64,000 bases of DNA from the NCBI RefSeq assembly GCF_014145325.1, contig NZ_JACHTF010000006.1:62001-126000 (forward strand), written 5' to 3'. Under the pieces are notes generated by a model. It searched no databases. It had not been told where the DNA came from and saw nothing but the letters and a program-made list of their open reading frames with translations. The first letter of the stretch is position 1, and each line of letters begins with the position of its first letter. Origin of the DNA: Marilutibacter spongiae. GTDB taxonomy: Bacteria > Pseudomonadota > Gammaproteobacteria > Xanthomonadales > Xanthomonadaceae. A program made the translations under genes and the position numbers. This document shows positions 33,630 to 42,229 of the stretch, one piece after another.

Positions 33630-34850
33630 TTATGCCGCCCGCGGCGCTGCCTTCGATCGCAGCGCCACCCACAGGCCGGCGTGGATCGGTCCAAGCAGGA
33701 CGATCCAGTGCAGGTTCTGCTGCGGACTCACCGGCAGCCAGTAGAAGAACAGGCCGACCACCGGCAGCAGCGCGACCGCGGCGAGCACGAGGTCGAACAG
33801 GCGACCCGCCGGGCGGCCGCGTGCGATCCGCCAGCCGCCGGGCAGCAGCAGCCAGCACAGCGGCGAGAGCAGGAACAGGTTGCGGTTGGCCCAGCCGAAG
33901 CGGTGTTCGGTCCCGAACCAGATGAACAGCATCAGCGCGCCGAGCGTGCCGGCAAGCGTCCACACGGGCAGCGCGCCGGCGGCGACCAGGCGCGGTCGAC
34001 GCCGGGCCAGCCAGGCCGCGCCGTAGCCGAGCAGGGCGCCGGCCAGCGCCCACGGCCACCACGCGCGCGACTGCTCGACCGGCTCGGGCGGCAAGCGCTG
34101 CGGCAGCACGTCCTGCTCGGCCGCGACCAGCGGCTTGCCGGTGGCGGGATTGTCGACCTCGCGCAGCGCGCTCGACAGGCGCATGGGCACGAACGACTCG
34201 CCCCAGAGCGGCTGCGGCACGTCAGCGGCCGGGCCCAGGCCGATGTCGAAGCCCAGCCACATCCACGGGGCCGGCGAGGCCAGCCGCAGCGCCTCGCTGC
34301 GGAAACTGGTGCCGTGCGAGCGCCCCTGCGTCTGCCGGGCCAGGCCGCCGTCGAGGGTGGCGTCGAGCGCATCGCGCACGCGGGTGGAGCAGTTGTCGGT
34401 GAAGTAGTCGTAGCGGTAGTGGGCGTTCTCGGGGCGGGCGTTGTCCGCCAGCGACGCGGCCAGGGCGCGCGCCTGCGCATCGGTCAGGGCCAGCCATTGG
34501 ATGGACACGCCGCGGCCGACCTGTTCGTAGTAGCGCAGGTCCTGGGCGAGCGGCAGCGCCACCAGCTGGTAGCGCATGCGGCCCTTGACGAAGCGGGCCA
34601 CGAAATCCGGCTCGGTCGGGTCGAAGTAGCCGAAGTTGTAGGCCGTCGCCTCGCCGCTGTCGGGATCCTCGACGAGGATGGCGTTGTGCCCGAAGCGCTC
34701 GAAGAAGATCTCGCCCGGCTGCATCGTGACCACGCCGATCCGCGGCGCGTGCCCGGCCTGCGCCCAGGCGCCGGCGCTGAAGACCAGGAGCAGCCAGAGC
34801 AGCGGCAGGCGCAGCATGGCCCGCCGCCGGGCCCGGCGGCCGTCACGCAT
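33630..34850 (-). CDS. DUF4105 domain membrane protein
   Basis: A 406-aa protein with a basic N-terminus and a hydrophobic signal or anchor (LPLLWLLLVFSAGAWAQ). A periplasmic DUF4105 domain of about 220 residues follows, with ERFGHNAI, YNFGYFDP and the conserved YDYFTDNCSTRVRDAL, in which Cys and Asp may be catalytic. The last 150 residues contain four or five membrane helices. His/Cys in such domains suggest a hydrolase, but function is unknown. Start at 34850 overlaps the corC stop (ATGCGTGA) and suggests coupling; ATG 34817 is the alternative, right before the signal. It lies between corC and corA. Confidence 0.85.
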   Translation of the reverse strand: MRDGRRARRRAMLRLPLLWLLLVFSAGAWAQAGHAPRIGVVTMQPGEIFFERFGHNAILVEDPDSGEATAYNFGYFDPTEPDFVARFVKGRMRYQLVALPLAQDLRYYEQVGRGVSIQWLALTDAQARALAASLADNARPENAHYRYDYFTDNCSTRVRDALDATLDGGLARQTQGRSHGTSFRSEALRLASPAPWMWLGFDIGLGPAADVPQPLWGESFVPMRLSSALREVDNPATGKPLVAAEQDVLPQRLPPEPVEQSRAWWPWALAGALLGYGAAWLARRRPRLVAAGALPVWTLAGTLGALMLFIWFGTEHRFGWANRNLFLLSPLCWLLLPGGWRIARGRPAGRLFDLVLAAVALLPVVGLFFYWLPVSPQQNLHWIVLLGPIHAGLWVALRSKAAPRAA

Positions 34851-35727
34851 CGCCGAGGATGCCCACGTGGAAGGCATGCACGCGACGGGCGTCGGCGCTG
34901 GAGACGCGGAACACGAAGCGACCCAGCGTGAGTTCCTCGCCGGCCTCGGGCAGGTGCCCGATCGCCGCGATCACCAGGCCGCCGATGGTGTCGTACTCGT
35001 CGTCGTCGAAATCGGCGCCGAATCGTTCGTTGAAGTCGTCGATCGGGGTCAGGGCATCGACCACGTACTGGCCGTCGGCCTGCGCCGCGATCAGCGCGTT
35101 GGGGTCCTCGGCGTCGTCGTGCTCGTCGTCGATCTCGCCGACGATCTGCTCGAGCACGTCCTCGATGGTCAGCAGGCCGGCGACGCCGCCGTATTCGTCG
35201 ATGACGATGGCCATGTGGTTTCGGCTGAGCCGGAACTCGCGCAGCAACACGTCCAGGCGCTTGGATTCGGGGATCAGGACCGCCGGGCGCAGGAGCTCGT
35301 GGATGCCGATGGGGCCCTCGTCGTCGCCGGCGACCACCGCGCGCAGCATGTCCTTGGCCAGCAGGATGCCGAGGATCTCGTCCTTGTCCTCGCCGTGGAC
35401 CGGGAAACGGGAATGGCCCGACTCGACCACCTGCTTCATCAGCCCGGGCAGCGGCTCGTCGGCCGGCAGCACCACCATCTGCGAGCGGGGGATCATCACG
35501 TCGCCGACGCTGAGGTCGGACACGCCGATCGCGCCTTCCATCATCGCCAGTGTGTCGGCCGCGATCAGGCCGTCGGCCTGCGCGTCGCGCAGCAGTTCGA
35601 CCAGGTCCTCGCGGGTGGTGGGTTCGCCCGACAGCGCCGAGCTGATCCGGTCGAGCCAGGAGCGCCGCTTCTCGTGCGGCTTGTCGCTGGCGTCGCTGGG
35701 GTAGGTACTACTGTCGTCCTCGGACAT
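34843..35727 (-). CDS. corC: CorC/HlyC family CBS-domain protein
   Basis: A 294-aa cytoplasmic protein with two CBS domains (about 70-190, starting VGDVMIPRSQMVVL) and a C-terminal CorC_HlyC transporter-associated domain (about 210-290). It matches E. coli YbeX/CorC, linked to magnesium/cobalt efflux and ribosome maturation, and lacks the membrane DUF21 domain. It follows ybeY as in the ybeZYX cluster; lnt, the usual next gene, is absent and replaced by a DUF4105 gene. Confidence 0.94.
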   Translation of the reverse strand: MSEDDSSTYPSDASDKPHEKRRSWLDRISSALSGEPTTREDLVELLRDAQADGLIAADTLAMMEGAIGVSDLSVGDVMIPRSQMVVLPADEPLPGLMKQVVESGHSRFPVHGEDKDEILGILLAKDMLRAVVAGDDEGPIGIHELLRPAVLIPESKRLDVLLREFRLSRNHMAIVIDEYGGVAGLLTIEDVLEQIVGEIDDEHDDAEDPNALIAAQADGQYVVDALTPIDDFNERFGADFDDDEYDTIGGLVIAAIGHLPEAGEELTLGRFVFRVSSADARRVHAFHVGILGDA

Positions 35728-35818
35728 TGCATCTGTTCAAACGCCCGCGGGGGTTGGGCGTCGGGGCGAGTCTACCGCGGAAACGGGGGCTTGCGCCTCT
35801 CCCGGCCGGTCGGCCGGC

Positions 35819-36301
35819 TCACGCCACCCGGTACGGGTCGGCGATACCCAGGGAGGCGAGGATCTCGCGTTCGAGCTGCTCCATGCATTCGGCCTCGCGT
35901 TCGTCCTCGTGGTTCCAGCCCAGCAGGTGCAGGGCGCCGTGGACGGTCATGTGGGCGTAGTGCGCGGCGAGCGGCTTCTTCTGGTCGCGGGCCTCGCGGG
36001 CGACCACGGGCGCGCAGATCACCAGGTCGCCGAGCAGCGGGAACCTGACGTCGCTGGGCAGGCCTTCGGGCAGCTCGGCGGGGAAGCTGAGCACGTTGGT
36101 GGCGTAGTCCTTGCCGCGGAAGTGGCGGTTCATCGCGCGCCCTTCGCGGACGTCGACGATGCGCACGGCCAGGTCGGCCTCGCGGATGCGGCCGGCGAGG
36201 GCGGCCGCCACCCACTTGCGGAAGCTCACCGCGGCCGGGATCCCGGTGCGCGGGAGCCCGTAGGTGACGCTGACATCGAGTCGTACGGGACCTTGGGTCA
36301 T
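35819..36301 (-). CDS. ybeY: rRNA maturation endoribonuclease YbeY
   Basis: A 160-aa zinc metalloprotein required for 16S rRNA 3'-end maturation and ribosome quality control. The metal motif HGALHLLGWNH gives His121, His125 and His131. The conserved RGKDYATNVLSFP segment precedes it. It lies 9 bases downstream of phoH and upstream of corC, the standard gene order. Confidence 0.96.
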   Translation of the reverse strand: MTQGPVRLDVSVTYGLPRTGIPAAVSFRKWVAAALAGRIREADLAVRIVDVREGRAMNRHFRGKDYATNVLSFPAELPEGLPSDVRFPLLGDLVICAPVVAREARDQKKPLAAHYAHMTVHGALHLLGWNHEDEREAECMEQLEREILASLGIADPYRVA

Positions 36302-36310
36302 GGCCTGTGT

Positions 36311-37306
36311 TCAGCCCTTGGCGCCGGACTGGGCGTCCGTCGCATCACGTGCATCGTAAGCGTTGACGATGCGCGCGACCAGCGGGTGGCGGACCACGTC
36401 GCGCGACTCGAAGAAGGTGAACGAGATGCCATCGACCTCGTGCAGCACCTCGATGGCGTCCTTGAGCCCCGACTTCTGGTGGCGCGGCAGGTCGATCTGG
36501 GTCATGTCGCCGGTGACGACCGCCGTGCTGCCGTAGCCGATGCGCGTCAGGAACATCTTCATCTGTTCGATGGACGTGTTCTGGGCTTCGTCGAGGATGA
36601 CGAAGGCGTCGTTCAGGGTGCGGCCGCGCATGTACGCCAGCGGCGCGATCTCGATGACGTTCTTCTCCAGCAGTTTGACGACCTTCTCGACCCCCAGCAT
36701 CTCGTAGAGCGCGTCGTAGAGCGGGCGCAGGTAGGGATCGACCTTCTGGGTGAGGTCGCCGGGGAGGAAGCCCAGCTTCTCGCCAGCCTCCACCGCCGGG
36801 CGCACCAGGATCAGGCGGTGCACGCGGCCTTCGTTCAGGGCCTCGACCGCGCTGGCGACGGCGAGGAAGGTCTTGCCGGTACCGGCGGGCCCGATGCCGA
36901 AGTTGATGTCGTGGGTGGCGATCGCGTGGAGGTACTTGGCCTGGTTGGCGCCGCGGCCGCGCACGGTGCCGCGCTTGACCCGGATGGCGACCTCCTGGGG
37001 CGCGTAGTCCTGCGCCATGCGGTCGGCGCCGGCTTCGGCCAGGCGCAGGTGGATCGCCGGCTCGTCCAGGGTCTCGTGGACGGCGTCCTGCCACAGGGCG
37101 TGCAGGAGCTTTTCGGTGCGCTTCACCGCGCCCTTGGCGCCGGTGACCTTGAAGATGTTGCCGCGATTGGCGATCTCCACGCCCAGGCGGAGTTCGAGCA
37201 GGCGCAGGTGCGCGTCGAACGGGCCGGCCAGGTTGGCCAGGCGTTCGGCGTCGGCGGGATCGAGGGCGAATTCGGACGTGGTGGCGCGGGAGGCGGAGTC
37301 GTTCAA
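36311..37306 (-). CDS. ybeZ: PhoH-like ATPase (YbeZ)
   Basis: A 331-aa PhoH family P-loop ATPase with Walker A GPAGTGKT, Walker [10 protein letters not shown] and the conserved [16 protein letters not shown]. The N-terminal 100 residues form a KH-like RNA-binding region ([21 protein letters not shown]). It partners with YbeY in ribosome maturation. The only in-frame start near the expected N-terminus is TTG at 37306, with no good ribosome site, so initiation is uncertain. In most gammaproteobacteria miaB is directly upstream; here it lies about 8.6 kb away on the same strand. Confidence 0.94.
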   Translation of the reverse strand: MNDSASRATTSEFALDPADAERLANLAGPFDAHLRLLELRLGVEIANRGNIFKVTGAKGAVKRTEKLLHALWQDAVHETLDEPAIHLRLAEAGADRMAQDYAPQEVAIRVKRGTVRGRGANQAKYLHAIATHDINFGIGPAGTGKTFLAVASAVEALNEGRVHRLILVRPAVEAGEKLGFLPGDLTQKVDPYLRPLYDALYEMLGVEKVVKLLEKNVIEIAPLAYMRGRTLNDAFVILDEAQNTSIEQMKMFLTRIGYGSTAVVTGDMTQIDLPRHQKSGLKDAIEVLHEVDGISFTFFESRDVVRHPLVARIVNAYDARDATDAQSGAKG

Positions 37307-37382
37307 TGCGTGCTCGGCAGGGAAGGGGGCGGGACGGGCTGATCGGGAAGATCAGGGCGAAACCCGGGAAGGACAAGGGGCA

Positions 37383-37604
37383 CTAGGCCGATGTCGACCG
37401 GCGACGCCATGCCCACGCGCCGCACAGGGCGACCAGGATGCCGCCGACCAGATAGGTCCAGGCCACTGCGTCGGCTCCCCCGGCGCCGTCGCGGTACGCG
37501 CGCATCGCGAAACGGAGCATGCCCAGCAGGCCGAGCGCGAGCAGCCAGAGGGCCAGGGCCTGGTCGCGGAGGCGGAGAGTCGGTCTGGGGGCGTCCTGGG
37601 GCAT
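37383..37604 (-). CDS. Small two-helix membrane protein, unknown
   Basis: A 73-aa predicted protein with two hydrophobic helices (ALALWLLALGLLGMLRF and TYLVGGILVALCGAWAW) and a basic C-terminus. I do not recognise a family. ATG 37604 is chosen because it directly precedes a charged N-terminus; a longer form would add a low-complexity stretch. It lies 76 bases upstream of phoH on the same strand and is divergent from the TetR gene. The GC-rich composition allows chance ORFs, so confidence is moderate. Confidence 0.55.
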   Translation of the reverse strand: MPQDAPRPTLRLRDQALALWLLALGLLGMLRFAMRAYRDGAGGADAVAWTYLVGGILVALCGAWAWRRRSTSA

Positions 37605-37704
37605 CGTGGCGGCGGCGGCGGGAGGGCGGGCTGGCAGGATAGCGCCGCCGGCGTTCGGCCGGCGTGACCCGACGCGGCGGGCCATGGGGCGGGCGGCGAG
37701 GCAC

Positions 37705-37733
37705 TTGCAATTAAATTAACTGTTTAATTAAAT
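37705..37733 (+). promoter_or_regulatory. Promoter with AT-rich palindrome at TetR start
   Basis: TTGCAA (37705-37710) and TTAAAT (37728-37733) are spaced by exactly 17 bases. The palindrome AATTAAA (37709-37715) / TTTAATT (37723-37729) lies between and over them, a fitting TetR operator for autorepression. Transcription would start near 37740, at the second ATG of the gene, so the mRNA may be leaderless. The tract is strikingly AT-rich against its neighbours. Confidence 0.7.
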
Positions 37734-38459
37734 ATGAGCATGACCCCGCCCCCGCACCCCCCGCATCCCCAGGCCCGCCCCCGTCGCACCGCGGACGCGG
37801 CGCCCGGCAGGCGACAGCCCGGTCGTCCCGGCGCCGACGCGCCCGACCAGCGCGAGCGCGTGCTCGACGCGGCGATCGCCTGCTGGGTCGAACACGGCAT
37901 CGCGGCGACCACGCTGCGCCGGATCGCCGACCGGGCCGAAGTCAACCCGGCGCTGTTGCACTACTACTTCGGCGACAAGGCGCAACTGCGCGAGGCGGTG
38001 ATCGAGGCGCGCATCCTCCCGGCGTTCGAGGGCCTGCGCGCGCGCATCGCCGGTGAAGGCAACGACGTCGCCGGCCTGGTCGCGGGCTTCGTGCAGGGCG
38101 TCGGCGCCCTGGTCGCCGCCCATCCCTGGTTGCCGGCCCTTTGGGTGCGCGAGGTCCTGTGCGAAGGCGGCGGGCTGCGCGACGTCCTGTTCGAGCGGCT
38201 CGGGCCGCAGTTGCCGCTGATGATGGCCGGGCGCTTCGCCGAGGCGCGCGCGCGCGGCGAGCTCAACGCCGACCTCGATCCCCGCCTGCTGATGGTCTCG
38301 CTGGTGGGCCTGACGCTGTTCCCGATCGCCGGAGCGCCGGTATGGCGGCAGTTGTTCGGCGCCGGCGACCTGGACTTCGACGCCTTGCGCCTGCATACGC
38401 TGGCGCTGCTGGACCGCGGGCTCGAATTGCCCGCCATGCCGAGTGAGGAAACCCGATGA
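37734..38459 (+). CDS. TetR/AcrR family transcriptional regulator
   Basis: A 241-aa regulator with a Pro/Arg-rich N-terminal tail of about 37 residues, then the TetR helix-turn-helix (RERVLDAAIACWVEHGIAATTLRRIADRAEVNPALLHYYFGDKA region, about 40-85), and a C-terminal ligand-binding domain. ATG 37734 and ATG 37740 are both possible; neither has a ribosome site, and the promoter geometry favours a leaderless start at 37740. It overlaps the adaptor gene as ATGA (38456-38459). Order and content resemble E. coli cecR-ybhGFSR, so it probably represses its own exporter operon. Confidence 0.92.
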   Translation: MSMTPPPHPPHPQARPRRTADAAPGRRQPGRPGADAPDQRERVLDAAIACWVEHGIAATTLRRIADRAEVNPALLHYYFGDKAQLREAVIEARILPAFEGLRARIAGEGNDVAGLVAGFVQGVGALVAAHPWLPALWVREVLCEGGGLRDVLFERLGPQLPLMMAGRFAEARARGELNADLDPRLLMVSLVGLTLFPIAGAPVWRQLFGAGDLDFDALRLHTLALLDRGLELPAMPSEETR

Positions 38460-39430
38460 GGCATCGCACCCTGTTGGCCTGCCTGTTGGCCACCGCGACG
38501 CTGGCCGCCTGCGGCCGGGACGCCCCGCAGGCGCTGGGCACGCTCGAGCGGGACCGCATCACCCTGCCGGCACCCGCGGCCGAGCGCATCGTCGCGATCG
38601 ACGTGCGCGAAGGCCAGGTCGTCCGCGCCGGCGAACGCGTGATGCAGTTGGAGACCACGCGGACCCGGTCGCGGCTGGAAGCCGCACGGGCGCAGGCGCG
38701 GCAGGCCGGCGAGGCGCTCGCCGAACTCGAGGCCGGGCCGCGGAGCGAGTCGATCGAGCAGGCCCGGGCGCAGCTGGCGGCTGCCCGTGCGCAGGCCGCC
38801 GACGCGCAGGCCTACTACGCGCGGCTGCAGCCGCTGGGCCGCCGCCAGCTCGTCGCCGCGGCCGACGTCGACCGCGCGCGCGCCGCCGCCGGCAATGCCA
38901 GCGCCGCGGTGCGCCAGGCCGAGGCCGCACTGCTCGAGCTCGAGCATGGCAGCCGCAGCGAAGCCATCGCCCAGGGCGTCGCCGCCGAAGCCGCGCGCCG
39001 GGCCGAAGCCCGGGCCCAGGCCGTCGACCTGGCCAAGCTCGATGTCCTCGCGCCGCGCGATGCGTTCGTCGAGCAACTCCCCTACGAACTGGGCGACCAG
39101 GCCCCGGTCGGGGCGCCACTGGCGGTCCTGCTCGTGGGCGATGCGCCGTTCGCGCGCGTCTACGTGCCCGAGCCGATCCGCGCCTCCATCCGCGTGGGCC
39201 AGAAGGCGCGGGTGCGGATCGAGGGCCGCGACGACGCCCTCGACGGCGAAGTCCGGATGATCCGCGGCGAGCCGAATTTCACGCCGTACTACGCACTGAC
39301 CGGCGAGGACGCCGCGCGCCTGAGCTATGTCGCCGAGATCAGCCTCCACGGCGAGGGCGTGCAGGCGCTGCCGGTCGGCGTACCCGTGACCGCGACCTTC
39401 CCGGGGGCGCGCGATGGGGGCGGGGAATGA
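38456..39430 (+). CDS. HlyD-type membrane fusion lipoprotein
   Basis: A 324-aa periplasmic adaptor. The signal ends in a lipobox LAAC with Cys19 as the lipidation site. It then has a biotinyl-lipoyl-like half (ITLPAPAAERIVAIDVREGQVVRAGERVMQLE), a long Ala/Arg/Glu coiled coil (about 65-185) and the second half-motif (KLDVLAPRDAFVEQLPYELGDQAPVGAPL). It resembles E. coli YbhG. It would connect the ABC transporter at 39584-41685 with an outer-membrane channel. Start overlaps the regulator stop. Confidence 0.92.
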   Translation: MRHRTLLACLLATATLAACGRDAPQALGTLERDRITLPAPAAERIVAIDVREGQVVRAGERVMQLETTRTRSRLEAARAQARQAGEALAELEAGPRSESIEQARAQLAAARAQAADAQAYYARLQPLGRRQLVAAADVDRARAAAGNASAAVRQAEAALLELEHGSRSEAIAQGVAAEAARRAEARAQAVDLAKLDVLAPRDAFVEQLPYELGDQAPVGAPLAVLLVGDAPFARVYVPEPIRASIRVGQKARVRIEGRDDALDGEVRMIRGEPNFTPYYALTGEDAARLSYVAEISLHGEGVQALPVGVPVTATFPGARDGGGE

Positions 39431-39594
39431 GGCGCGAATGCCTGCCCGAGGTGCTGTACGCGACCTTCACCCGCCGGGCCAACGGCACCTTCGGCCATGT
39501 CGTGCCGGAACCGGGCCGACTGCGTGGGTGGCGCTGTCGTCGCGCGGAGGCCGGGTCGCTGCCGCCCGTCCTGCTCCCGGACCATGCCTGCTGA
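39427..39594 (+). CDS. Possible 55-aa ORF between adaptor and ABC ATPase
   Basis: An ATG at 39427 overlaps the adaptor stop (ATGA) and opens 55 codons ending at 39594, inside or next to the start of the ATPase gene. It is Arg-rich with no recognisable domain. Overlap at both ends fits a coupled operon, but the sequence may only be a 150-base spacer. The ATPase gene lacks a visible ribosome site, so translation through this ORF could help deliver ribosomes to it (inference). Confidence 0.25.
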   Translation: MRRECLPEVLYATFTRRANGTFGHVVPEPGRLRGWRCRRAEAGSLPPVLLPDHAC

Positions 39595-40588
39595 CATGAC
39601 CGGCGCGAAGTCCGACGACGACACCCCGATGGCGATCCGCGCCCGCGGACTGACCAAGCGTTTCGGCGATCTGGTCGCCGTGGACGCGGTCGATCTGGGC
39701 GTGCCCAGGGCGCAGGTGTACGGTTTCCTGGGGCCGAACGGATCGGGGAAGTCCACCACCATCCGCATGCTGTGCGGCCTGCTCACGCCGACCAGCGGCG
39801 ACATCCGGGTGCTGGGCCTGGACATTCCCGCGCAGGCCGAGGCGCTGCGGCAGCGGATCGGCTACATGACCCAGCGCTTCTCGCTGTTCGAGGACCTCTC
39901 GGTGCGCGAGAACCTTGAGTTCATGGCCGCCGCGCAGGGCGTGCCGCGAAAGCGCACGCGCGCGCGGATCGACGACCTCGTCGAGCAGTACCACTTCGGC
40001 GACCGGCAAGCGCAGTTGGCCGGCACCATGAGCGGCGGACAGAAGCAGCGCCTGGCGCTGGCCGCGGCGGTGATCCACGAGCCCGAGCTGCTGTTCCTCG
40101 ACGAACCGACCAGCGCGGTGGATCCGGAGTCGCGCCGCGACTTCTGGGAGAAGCTGTTCGAACTGGCCGATGCCGGCACCACGCTGCTGGTGTCGACCCA
40201 CTACATGGACGAGGCCGAACGCTGCCACCGCCTCGCGATCCTGGACCGCGGCGCGCTGGTCGCCGATGGCACCCCCGCCGAGCTGACCGCACGGCTGGCG
40301 GGCCGGACGCTGGAGGTGCAATCGTCGCGGCCGCGCCGAGCCAAGCGCCTGCTCGCGGGGGTGCCGGGGATCCTGAGCGTCGCCCAGATCGGCAACGCGC
40401 TGCGGGTGCTGGCGGGCGATGGCGAGGATGCGCAGGCACGCATCCGCGACGCCCTGCGCGAGCAGGACGGCGAAGCCGGAGTCGAGCGGGTCGAGCCGAA
40501 CCTGGAGGACGTGTTCGTCGATGCCACGCGCGGCAGCGAGACCCATCGCGAGCTCCATCCGGCGCGTGACGCGGGGGGCGGGGCATGA
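39584..40588 (+). CDS. ABC transporter ATP-binding protein
   Basis: A 334-aa single ABC ATPase. Walker A GPNGSGKST (50-58), Q-loop near YMTQRFSLFEDLSVREN, signature SGGQKQR, Walker B LLFLDEPT and the H-loop STHYMDEAER are intact, so it should hydrolyse ATP. The C-terminal 100 residues form the regulatory domain common in ABC-2 exporters. Start is uncertain: ATG 39584, 39596 or 39629, none with a ribosome site. It overlaps the permease start as ATGA. E. coli YbhF has two ATPase halves, here there is one. Confidence 0.92.
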   Translation: MPADMTGAKSDDDTPMAIRARGLTKRFGDLVAVDAVDLGVPRAQVYGFLGPNGSGKSTTIRMLCGLLTPTSGDIRVLGLDIPAQAEALRQRIGYMTQRFSLFEDLSVRENLEFMAAAQGVPRKRTRARIDDLVEQYHFGDRQAQLAGTMSGGQKQRLALAAAVIHEPELLFLDEPTSAVDPESRRDFWEKLFELADAGTTLLVSTHYMDEAERCHRLAILDRGALVADGTPAELTARLAGRTLEVQSSRPRRAKRLLAGVPGILSVAQIGNALRVLAGDGEDAQARIRDALREQDGEAGVERVEPNLEDVFVDATRGSETHRELHPARDAGGGA

Positions 40589-41685
40589 ACTGGCGCCGCT
40601 TGTGGGCGATCGTGGTCAAGGAACTGCGGCAGATGGGCCGCGACCGCGTCACCCTGGCGATGATCATCGGCATCCCGGTGATGCAACTCGTGCTGTTCGG
40701 CTATGCGATCAACCTCAACCTGCGCGGGCTCGACGCCGCCATCGTCGACGAGTCGGGCACGCGAGCGTCGCGCGAACTCGTCATGGACATGCTGGCGACC
40801 GGCGTGATCGAACCGGTCGCCCGCGCCGACACGCCCCGTGAACTGGTGGACATGCTGCGCCGGGGCGAGATCAGCGTGGGCGTGGCGATCCCCCGCGATT
40901 TCGAGCGTCGCCGCATCGAGGGGCGCGAGCTGGTCCAGGTGATGGTGGACGGCAGCGACACCGTGGTGCAGAGCGCCGCGGTGCAGCTGGCGCAGATGCC
41001 GGTCGCCGCGCCCACCGCCGGGGCCGCCGCCGCACCGGGGCGGGTGGCGCCGATCGGCGTGGTGGCCTTCTACAATCCCGAGCGGCGGTCGGCGGTGAAC
41101 ATCGTCCCGGGCCTTATCGGCGTGATCCTGACCATGACGATGGTGCTGTTCACCGGCGTGGCGATCGTTCGCGAGCGCGAGCGCGGCAACATGGAACTGC
41201 TGATCGCCACGCCGATCAGCCGGGCCGAACTGATGATCGGCAAGGTCCTGCCCTATGCGGTGATCGGCCTGGTGCAGACGAGCGTCGTGCTGTTGCTTGG
41301 CGTCCTGCTGTTCAAGGTGCCCGTGCTGGGCAGCGTGCTCGACGTCTACGTGGCCTCGATCCTGCTGATCCTGGCCAACCTCACCCTGGGCCTGCTGATT
41401 TCCACGCGCGCCCGGTCGCAGTTCCAGGCCATGCAGATGACCTTCTTCGTGTTCCTGCCCTCGATCCTGTTGTCGGGCTTCATGTTCCCCTTCGCGGGCA
41501 TGCCGCGGCCGGTGCAGTGGCTGGCCGAGGTGCTGCCGCTGACCCATTTCCTGCGCCTGATCCGCGGGGTCATGCTGCGCGGCGCCAGCCTGTGGGAACT
41601 GTGGCCCGACGTGCTGGCGCTGCTGGGTTTCACCGCCGTGATGATGACGCTGGCGATCCACCGCTTCCGCAAGCGGCTCGACTGA
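40585..41685 (+). CDS. ABC-2 type transporter permease
   Basis: A 366-aa inner-membrane permease. TM1 (about 22-45) is followed by a periplasmic domain of about 130 residues, then five helices from about residue 170 to the end (VNIVPGLIGVILTMTMVLFTG onward). The ABC-2 signature AIVRERERGNMELLIATPISRAELMIGK is clear. It matches the YbhS/YbhR group. Only one permease gene is present, so it probably acts as a homodimer. The operon likely exports a toxic or lipophilic compound (inference). Confidence 0.93.
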   Translation: MNWRRLWAIVVKELRQMGRDRVTLAMIIGIPVMQLVLFGYAINLNLRGLDAAIVDESGTRASRELVMDMLATGVIEPVARADTPRELVDMLRRGEISVGVAIPRDFERRRIEGRELVQVMVDGSDTVVQSAAVQLAQMPVAAPTAGAAAAPGRVAPIGVVAFYNPERRSAVNIVPGLIGVILTMTMVLFTGVAIVRERERGNMELLIATPISRAELMIGKVLPYAVIGLVQTSVVLLLGVLLFKVPVLGSVLDVYVASILLILANLTLGLLISTRARSQFQAMQMTFFVFLPSILLSGFMFPFAGMPRPVQWLAEVLPLTHFLRLIRGVMLRGASLWELWPDVLALLGFTAVMMTLAIHRFRKRLD

Positions 41686-41694
41686 GGCCGTGCT

Positions 41695-42141
41695 TCAGTC
41701 GGCGGCCTTGCGCAGGGCGACCGCGTTCATGCAGTAGCGCAGGCCGCTGGGCGGCGGGCCGTCGGGGAACACGTGGCCCAGGTGGGCATCGCAGGTGTTG
41801 CAGACCGTTTCCACCCGCTGCATGCCATGGCTCTCGTCCAGCCGGTAGGCGATCGCCTCGACCGTCGCCGGTTGCGTGAAGGAGGGCCAGCCGGTCCCGG
41901 AGTCGAACTTCTCCCCGGCGTCGAACAGCAGGCTGTCGCAGCCGATGCAGTGGTAACGGCCCGGCTCGAGCAGGCCGCACATCGGATTGCTGAAGGCCCG
42001 CTCCGTGCCCGCCTCGCGGGTCACGCGGTACTGTTCGGGGCTCAGTTGCGCGCGCCATTCGGCCTCGCTCTTCTCGATCCGGCGCGCGGGCCTGGGGTTG
42101 CCCTCGCGGGCGAATGCGATCACGTCCTGCCACTTGAGCAT
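41695..42141 (-). CDS. msrB: Peptide-methionine (R)-S-oxide reductase
   Basis: A 148-aa MsrB that reduces the R-sulfoxide of methionine residues. Zinc cysteines are Cys65/Cys68 and Cys114/Cys117, the fold motifs are SGTGWPSF and HLGHVFPDGP, and the catalytic Cys137 lies in RYCMN. It is convergent with the ABC permease gene and divergent from a hydrolase-OsmC fusion, another antioxidant-type enzyme. Confidence 0.95.
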   Translation of the reverse strand: MLKWQDVIAFAREGNPRPARRIEKSEAEWRAQLSPEQYRVTREAGTERAFSNPMCGLLEPGRYHCIGCDSLLFDAGEKFDSGTGWPSFTQPATVEAIAYRLDESHGMQRVETVCNTCDAHLGHVFPDGPPPSGLRYCMNAVALRKAAD

Positions 42142-42229
42142 CGGGGCTGTCCAGGGAAAGGGATGCCCACTACTTTGTCACAGCGCCCCGGCTACCGTGC
42201 ATGCACCACCGTCACCCGGGTGCCTGTCG

